NCBI GenBank assembly: GCA_014621425.1
Contig: JAANBB010000736.1
Span: 1 to 12,492 of the forward strand
DNA length: 12,492 nt
Direction of reading: 5' to 3'
Source: Cylindrodendrum hubeiense
Taxonomy: Eukaryota; Ascomycota; Sordariomycetes; Hypocreales; Nectriaceae
In this document: positions 7,978 through 12,492 of the stretch, piece after piece
How positions within the stretch are numbered: position 1 is the stretch's first letter
How the letters are laid out: the number at the start of each line of letters is the position of its first letter
The notes under the pieces: generated by a model
Seen by the model: only the letters and a program-made list of their open reading frames with translations
Database searches by the model: none
What the model was told of the DNA's origin: nothing
Program-made: the position numbers and the translations under genes

Positions 7978-9022
7978 ATGAGTTGGGCAAGCAGCCTGCT
8001 CTCATTTTCTCGCGATGAGCGGGTAGTTCTCTTGAGCCTGGGCTTGGCCACCTTTGGCATTGTCAGTACTGTGTTCACTGCGCTCACCATCATCCGCGAC
8101 GACAACGAGATACCCCCGGCCCAGCCGAAGACACAGTACATCACCCAAGACACCGAGGACTCGCTACAACTTGAGACCCTCGAGAAGCTCTTAGATCACC
8201 CGAATTATTCTATCCGAGAAATCTCCATTAAAATTCTCTGCGACAGGGCCGTCAACGATCCCGACACCACGCACGGTCTGCTTTACGGCATCACCAGGCC
8301 AGGTTATGACGAGCGTATGCAATGCCTCCGAGCGTTGGCTCTTCTCACCGGACAGACCATTGGTAAGCCTGGAAGAGTGATGAGCCATATAGCCAACTAA
8401 CCTCTTAGGTCTTGATGGACTGGCCAAGTTGAACAATGCGAAAGCGTATTCAGCTCTCGTGAGGTCCCTCGAGCTCAGCTTAACCGACGTCAAACGCCCA
8501 AGGCTCACTGACAGCCACTGGGATGAGTATTACTTGCGTGACATGGCCGAGAGGTTCTGTCTCATGTTCATTCTCGAATTGATAAACAAGTACGGCGCCA
8601 GCATGCTGGTCAAGGCCTGCTTTGTCGAGAAATGGCTCGCAAAGCAAGATTGGGGCGACGACGCCGATGAACGACGCCACAATTTCAGAAACTACATGCA
8701 GCTTAAGGGAAACCGAATTGTCGACATTGTGGACAAGATCAGGGTCTCAAAGCGAGGTCTCAAAGCATTAGAGAAGGCTGGGTTAATTGACAAGGAGGTC
8801 TCAAGGCGGCGAATTCGAGAGCTTCCCGACCATATCATGGAGATTGAAGAGGACACCCAAGGTGGACCACTCGCAGAGCAGCAGGTTCCCCGGACTCGAG
8901 AGCATTCCGCTGAAGAGCAACGACTTCGACGACAGCATCGAGAAGCTATGGTTCTTAACGACGGAACCAGACCGCTGGGGCGCGAAGACATTATCGAGCG
9001 GGACCACGGTTCGCCCACCTAG
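7978..9022 (+). CDS. Uncharacterised protein with N-terminal membrane segment and armadillo-like region
   Basis: Exon 1 is 7978-8362 and exon 2 is 8409-9022, giving 332 aa. ATG 7978 is the first ATG in this frame. Residues 16-39 form one long hydrophobic segment (VVLLSLGLATFGIVSTVF and onward) after a short polar start, so the protein is probably membrane anchored, with the large C-terminal part on one side. Residues about 66-124 look like an armadillo/HEAT helical repeat (LEKLLDHPNYSIREISIKIL). Residues about 155-215 hold a conserved-looking, Trp/Tyr-rich helical stretch. The tail (about 250-332) is strongly charged, with Arg/Glu-rich helices and an ending in ERDHGSPT. I do not recognise a named family. 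The pattern resembles fungus-specific conserved proteins of unknown function. It is divergent from NOP14, with no evident functional link. Confidence 0.8.
8363..8408 (+). other. Intron of the membrane-anchored protein gene (46 nt)
   Basis: The donor is GTAAGC at 8363, the branch point is AACTAACC at about 8395-8402, and the acceptor is TTAG ending at 8408. Removing it splits a Gly codon (phase 1) and joins TIG to LDGLAKL in frame, linking the two open frames. Without splicing the frame ends at a stop at 8398-8400, the TAA inside the branch-point region. Confidence 0.9.
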
Positions 9023-10977
9023 TAGGAGCGACGTCTATCTGACCAAGGATGAGGTACGCCGCAATTATGGGAGTGCTTTGAGCACGTTCCGTGGTCCACT
9101 GTTCCCCGACTCCGGCCTACCTTGTTGGGGCAAACCGAACAACGCAGATGGGCCCAGTTGGCCGAGCAGAACATATGAGGGTGAAGATGGGTTACCTGCG
9201 GGGCCTGGGGATGATGGTTTGAGCTGAAAGGCGATGACAAAGGCCACAGATGCCGGCGCTGACATGGTGCATCCAATGAAAACGGACTGATCGCTAGCAA
9301 AGAAGCAAGGAGCCGTGTACTGGTTGCGGGAACCCCATGGCAACATCATGGAGAGGCATGCTATTGATAGACGGCAAATATGCTTTAGAATCAGGCATGA
9401 AAAGATACGAGAAGCTGGAGCCTTAGATTCGGCCCACCGCTGATGTTGTTTACCCCTATTTATGGAACGCTCATGATGATACCCGAGCCGAGAATAACAC
9501 AGGCGCAGGGAGGGATCTGACAGGTCCGGGATGTAACGCTGTCCAAGCGGGTGGCGGTGGGTAATAAGGACGGGTGTCTTTGCGAAAGCAAATCGTAGAC
9601 ATACAGTTCCCTCCATCGCATTCGGACATGAGGCTGCTGGACCTAGGTCCCTTAAACAACTGGAGAAATTGAATCAACTTGAGCAAGACTGTCTTTGTGG
9701 TTGAGAGCAACTGTTTGGCACATCAGCAATACGCCACATATCCTTGCCCTCTCTCGACCTGGGAGGCCTAGACTGAAGCAAAATATGGGGCCATCCGTCT
9801 TACGACCAAATCCGCAGTCTGTAGATTGACCACCGAGCTCTGGTAGGCCCTGAATTCTCTGGAGCCACTGGCCAGGGCGGCTACCGTATGACGGCCCACG
9901 GGATGAGAGCGAACGCCCGCCTAGGACATATTTTTTTGGTGGGCTCGCAGGCCAGGCTAACCGGGGCGTCCGGGCGATCAATGGTCAATCATGAGGCAAA
10001 GGAGCCCTTTGAAGTCCCACGACGGCGTCAAACCGGGTCGGCGCAGGGAGCTTGCGGCGGTGGACCGGCCGGGGCTCGTGGGACGGCGAATGGGACGACG
10101 CATTGAGGGTGCGGCGGGTGGTCTCGGCGGCGATTGCATCGCAGGTCTGGGCTGCCATTGGAGCCGGACGGGGAGGTCGCAGCGCGTGATGCAGCTGGTG
10201 CAGCGATGCCACGGCGACAGAGCTGAGGTGCAGGTAAACACAGCTGCACGCAGATGCATCATGACAACGCAGTGCATGGGCGCCGATGTTTTGGCCCCTC
10301 AACCGGGAAGCATGCGAAGTAAATAAAGGGCGACGGAGGCCCCGTTGGAGAGCGAGAGGCTGCGTGCGAACGAGACGGATGTAGAATTCCCTGGTTGGAA
10401 CCATCGGCATCGACATCGACATCAACACCACCGCCACCGCCAGCATCACCACCATCTGGAGCCGCCGCCAGCATCGCCAGAGGCGTCTTTGTTCGACACT
10501 CTTCAGCCATTGTTTGTCTTATGGCCGTCGTCACCACTCATCCGCAGCACACAGCACGCAGCGCCCTCCCAAACCCGTCCCACCCCTGCCGCTTCCCCGG
10601 AGTTTGTTCATCTCGTCCGGGCAGGGTCTCGACGCAACGCCATTGACCGACCAGCCCGTTCCCTTCCCCTGCGTCGTCCCTGGAACCTGTGTCAGAGGCT
10701 TGCAGGCGTGGAGCAAGAGCCGTGCAGAGGCGGTGACGGCGAACACACGCAGCGAGGCGACGCTTCCGAACTGGGGAGACAGCCCGAACTGGTGGTCCCT
10801 TTTGAGGACGAAGAAAGTCATAAGGGCGCTGGGCTGCCACCCCCCTTGTTGGCGTTGAAGACCCAGCTTGCTCCCATCGTTTGTCCGTCCGGCCATTTGC
10901 GCTGCGCATTTGTCTCAACGACGCCGCCGCTTCCATCTCTGCTGCCATCTTGCGAATGCCAACCTCCCGTTGGCCTT
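9023..10977. other. Long stretch without a supportable gene
   Basis: About 2 kb follow the end of the membrane-anchored gene. Open frames exist on both strands but none shows a domain, codon regularity or convincing splice structure. The longest minus-strand one (9616-9065) starts with a real ATG but is low-complexity and unlike any family. No tRNA A/B boxes and no transposon ends or long repeats were seen. Small items are a perfect 12-bp palindrome GGACCTAGGTCC (9639-9650), a T7 run near 9930, a G-rich stretch (about 10030-10200) and a short inverted repeat GTGCAG/CTGCAC (about 10228-10249). The stretch may contain 3' UTR, distal promoter or a noncoding transcript. Confidence 0.5.
10402..10456 (+). 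repeat. Degenerate trinucleotide microsatellite (CAT/CAC-GAC/CGC type)
   Basis: Imperfect triplet repeats based on CAN, such as CATCGACATCGACATCAACA followed by CACCGC and CACCAC units, fill this interval, with GCC-rich triplets continuing to about 10479. In one frame this would read as a His/Arg run, but that frame lacks any ATG, so it is treated as noncoding simple sequence. Confidence 0.7.
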
Positions 10978-11135
10978 GACTCTCCTTCGCTCAGCGTCTA
11001 CCTCTTTCTCGCCCTTTCTCGCTCTTTCTCCCCCTCTTCGCCTTCGTCTTTCTCATCCTCGCTCAATCTCTCCTGCTGCGCTGCTTCATTTCCTCACACC
11101 CCACCAACGCCACCTTGGACTTCTTCTCCCCCTCG
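10978..11135 (+). promoter_or_regulatory. CT-rich promoter tract upstream of the CAP-Gly gene
   Basis: The plus strand is strongly pyrimidine-biased here, with repeated CTTTCTC and CTCTTTCT units (densest at 11000-11075). Such CT tracts commonly lie just upstream of transcription starts in filamentous fungi. It is oriented toward the CAP-Gly gene, whose start codon is about 470 nt downstream, which would give a long 5' leader. The role is inferred from position and composition. Confidence 0.5.
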
Positions 11136-11143
11136 CTACGTAC

Positions 11144-11153
11144 CACGTACGTG
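11144..11153. repeat. Perfect 10-bp palindrome CACGTACGTG
   Basis: This self-complementary element is immediately preceded by another palindrome, TACGTA (11137-11142), and followed by the TACC-repeat hairpin. Two overlapping ACGT cores could bind bZIP or bHLH dimers. It sits at the downstream border of the CT-rich tract, so it may lie near the transcription start. Function is not demonstrated. Confidence 0.4.
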
Positions 11154-11157
11154 AGGT

Positions 11158-11196
11158 GATACCTACCTACCTACCTTACCTACCTACGGTAGTATC
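11158..11196 (+). repeat. TACC tandem repeat inside an imperfect inverted repeat
   Basis: The interval holds about six TACC/TTACC units (11160-11186). It is bounded by GATACCTACC (11158-11167) and GGTAGTATC (11188-11196), which pair over 9 bp with one bulged C. As RNA this would form a hairpin with a pyrimidine-rich loop in the presumed leader of the CAP-Gly gene; as DNA it could be a binding site. It may also be simple-sequence slippage. Confidence 0.5.
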
Positions 11197-11603
11197 TACT
11201 CATCAGAAACACCCCCCCGTCCCTCCGGGTCTCCGCCAAGTCGATCGATCGCCAGGCGCTCGTGCTCATTTCTCTTCCCGCAAAATTTTCAGCTAGTCTC
11301 ATTTAACACGCAGCCCGTCGCGCCGCCAGCCAGGACTCCTCCCGTCGTCAGTGCTTTTTGGTGCTCGGCAACCTGTGCTGCTAGTCGACGGGAGCTATTG
11401 GCAACGGAACTTGCTGGAACTGGCTCCTGGGTCCTGCTCTGCCGTTGTACTACGTACAGGCCGGGATTGCTCCTCGAGATCCGCCCCCCTATTTGCCGGA
11501 TGCGGCTGCGGCGTGGGGTGTAAACAAATGAGACACGCCCTCCCTCTGCGAATCACTCCCGATAGGAAAATAAGGCCCCAGCTGGCCTCGACCAAAGGCC
11601 GCC
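11197..11603 (+). promoter_or_regulatory. Presumed 5' leader of the CAP-Gly gene with upstream ATGs
   Basis: From 10959 to 11499 there is no ATG on the plus strand. Then ATG 11500 opens a 7-codon ORF (MRLRRGV, stop TAA 11521-11523). ATG 11528 opens a frame that runs past the main start to 11998, out of frame with it. A donor-like GTAAAC at 11520 and an acceptor-like CAG ending at 11581 could remove ATG 11528 as a 62-nt leader intron, but the branch point is weak. An in-frame stop (TAA 11571-11573) precedes the true start. Confidence 0.4.
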
Positions 11604-12492
11604 ATGCCTTCCGCAACAACAACCACCCAACTGCGGCCCAAGACGCCTACGCGATCCTTGCGACGGCCCTCAAACACCGCTTCCACTCCCAACCTCAAAG
11701 CCGCCTACTCGTCCCATTCGCGACTGGGCCACCACCCGCCGCTTCCTCCGCTCCCGCGCAAAGCCTCCCTGGCTGCCCTTACCCACAGCTCCCTCGCCAG
11801 CATCCCCGATGTTACGGAGAGCTACGCCGTCGAGTCCGTCCTGAACGATCAGTCAAATATGATTCCTACAACCCCCAGCCGCGCCCTCGGCGCCGACGTG
11901 GCGCTTGGCGACACTGTGGATGTCCCCGGGGGCATGCACGGCACCGTCCGCTTCGTCGGATCTGTCCAAGGGAAAAGGGGCACCTTTGCGGGTGTTGAAC
12001 TGAACATGGACTACGCCTCGAAGGGCAAAAACAGTGGCGATGTTGATGGGTAAGCCTGGAGCCTGCACCCACGTCTTGCCTGTGCGCGCAGCATGCTGAC
12101 AGAATTGCAACAGTGTGTCATATTTCACCACAACCGTCCCAGGCGCAGGCATCTTTTTGCCTGTGGCCAAGGCCCTGGTGCGCCGCGAATCGATCCCCTC
12201 ATTCCCGTTGACGCCGACGGCCAGCACATTCGGTGGTGGTCTGCGGCCAGGCAACCAAAACTCCATCAACTACACACCCCCGACCCCCGGTCTGCCAAAG
12301 TTCAGTGCCTCCGTTGGCCCCGGCGCCCGGGCCCCGAGCCCTCAAGGGAAGCGGGCGCCCAGGACATCTCTGCCCCGCCCGGACTCCCCCGTGCGCCGCA
12401 TGCAGATGACTCCCGGACCCCGGCCGTCCATGACCACTCCTGGCAAGTCGCAGCCGTCGCGGTATGGCAGCCCTACAAACCGCTTTGCCCAG
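11604..12492 (+). CDS. CAP-Gly domain protein, CLIP-170/Bik1-like, 5' part only
   Basis: Exon 1 is 11604-12049. Exon 2 starts at 12114 and is still open at the window edge, giving 275 residues. The start has a strong GCCGCC-ATG context and is the first ATG after an in-frame stop. Residues 1-100 are Ser/Thr/Pro-rich and basic, likely disordered. Residues about 101-168 form a CAP-Gly domain: GDTVDVPGGMHGTVRFVG, GTFAGVEL, GKNSG (141-145), GVSYF, and GAGIFLP. After this the chain is again Ser/Pro/Arg-rich, with many SP and TP sites typical of microtubule-binding linkers under kinase control. CAP-Gly domains bind the EEY/F tails of alpha-tubulin and EB proteins. The layout differs from dynactin p150, where the domain is at the very N-terminus. 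Full-length relatives carry a long coiled coil, which would lie beyond the window. The usual GKNDG motif is GKNSG here. Confidence 0.88.
12050..12113 (+). other. Intron of the CAP-Gly gene (64 nt)
   Basis: The donor is GTAAGC at 12050, the branch-like sequence is GCTGAC at about 12095-12100, and the acceptor is CAACAG ending at 12113. Splicing (phase 2) joins GDVDG to VSYF, restoring the CAP-Gly core. Unspliced, the frame stops at 12051-12053. Confidence 0.92.

Noticed and set aside
8787..9227. 146-codon plus-strand frame overlapping the end of the membrane-anchored protein gene
   Set aside because: It lies in another frame over a well-supported coding exon. The exon frame continues smoothly to its own stop at 9022, and no splice pair joins the two sensibly.
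9065..9616. 183-codon minus-strand open frame with a true ATG
   Set aside because: No domain, no family resemblance, low-complexity C-terminal part and no promoter or splice signals noticed. A lineage-specific gene cannot be excluded.
10345..11154. 269-codon plus-strand open frame with a His/Arg run
   Set aside because: It opens with TTG and contains no ATG anywhere. The His/Arg run comes from a triplet microsatellite and the Ser/Pro/Leu end from the CT-rich tract.
9023..11603. Search by eye for tRNA genes, transposon ends or CRISPR-like repeats in the large gap
   Set aside because: No A/B box pair, no long terminal or inverted repeats with target-site duplications, and no regularly spaced repeats were found.

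Overview
The window looks like genomic DNA of a filamentous ascomycete (Pezizomycotina, probably a Sordariomycete). The reasons are short phase-respecting introns of about 46-64 nt with GTAAGC-type donors and CTAAC-type branch points, Kozak-like starts (ACCACC-ATG, GCCGCC-ATG), moderately high GC, pyrimidine-rich promoter tracts, and proteins that read as fungal orthologues. No tRNA, rRNA, CRISPR array, insertion sequence or transposon end was recognised.

Five protein genes can be supported. (1) From 2825 leftwards off the edge, on the minus strand, runs an intronless reading frame of at least 941 codons. It encodes an amidoligase-family (COOH-NH2 ligase) protein with two tandem copies of the domain. 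The C-terminal copy keeps nearly all signature residues and the N-terminal copy has lost them. (2) At 4215-3202, minus strand, lies a GPATCH11-type protein with a G-patch and a C-terminal DUF4187 region. (3) At 7471-4704, minus strand, lies NOP14, a small-subunit processome protein, with one intron near its 5' end. (4) At 7978-9022, plus strand, lies a conserved-looking protein of unknown function with one N-terminal membrane segment and an armadillo/HEAT-like region, with one intron. (5) From 11604 off the right edge, plus strand, lies the 5' part of a CAP-Gly (CLIP-170/Bik1-like) microtubule plus-end protein, with one intron.

Layout: the first three genes are co-oriented on the minus strand. 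NOP14 and gene 4 are divergent and share a 506-bp promoter region. A 2.6-kb stretch without a supportable gene separates gene 4 from the CAP-Gly gene. The right half of that stretch has the look of a long promoter/leader: a CT-rich tract, a 541-nt ATG-free interval, a TACC-repeat hairpin, and two upstream ATGs just before the start codon.

Genes 2-5 are mostly housekeeping (RNA processing, ribosome assembly, microtubule dynamics) and do not form a pathway. The accessory, least understood element is the double-domain amidoligase, whose TATA box suggests regulated rather than constitutive expression. Its substrate cannot be inferred from this window.
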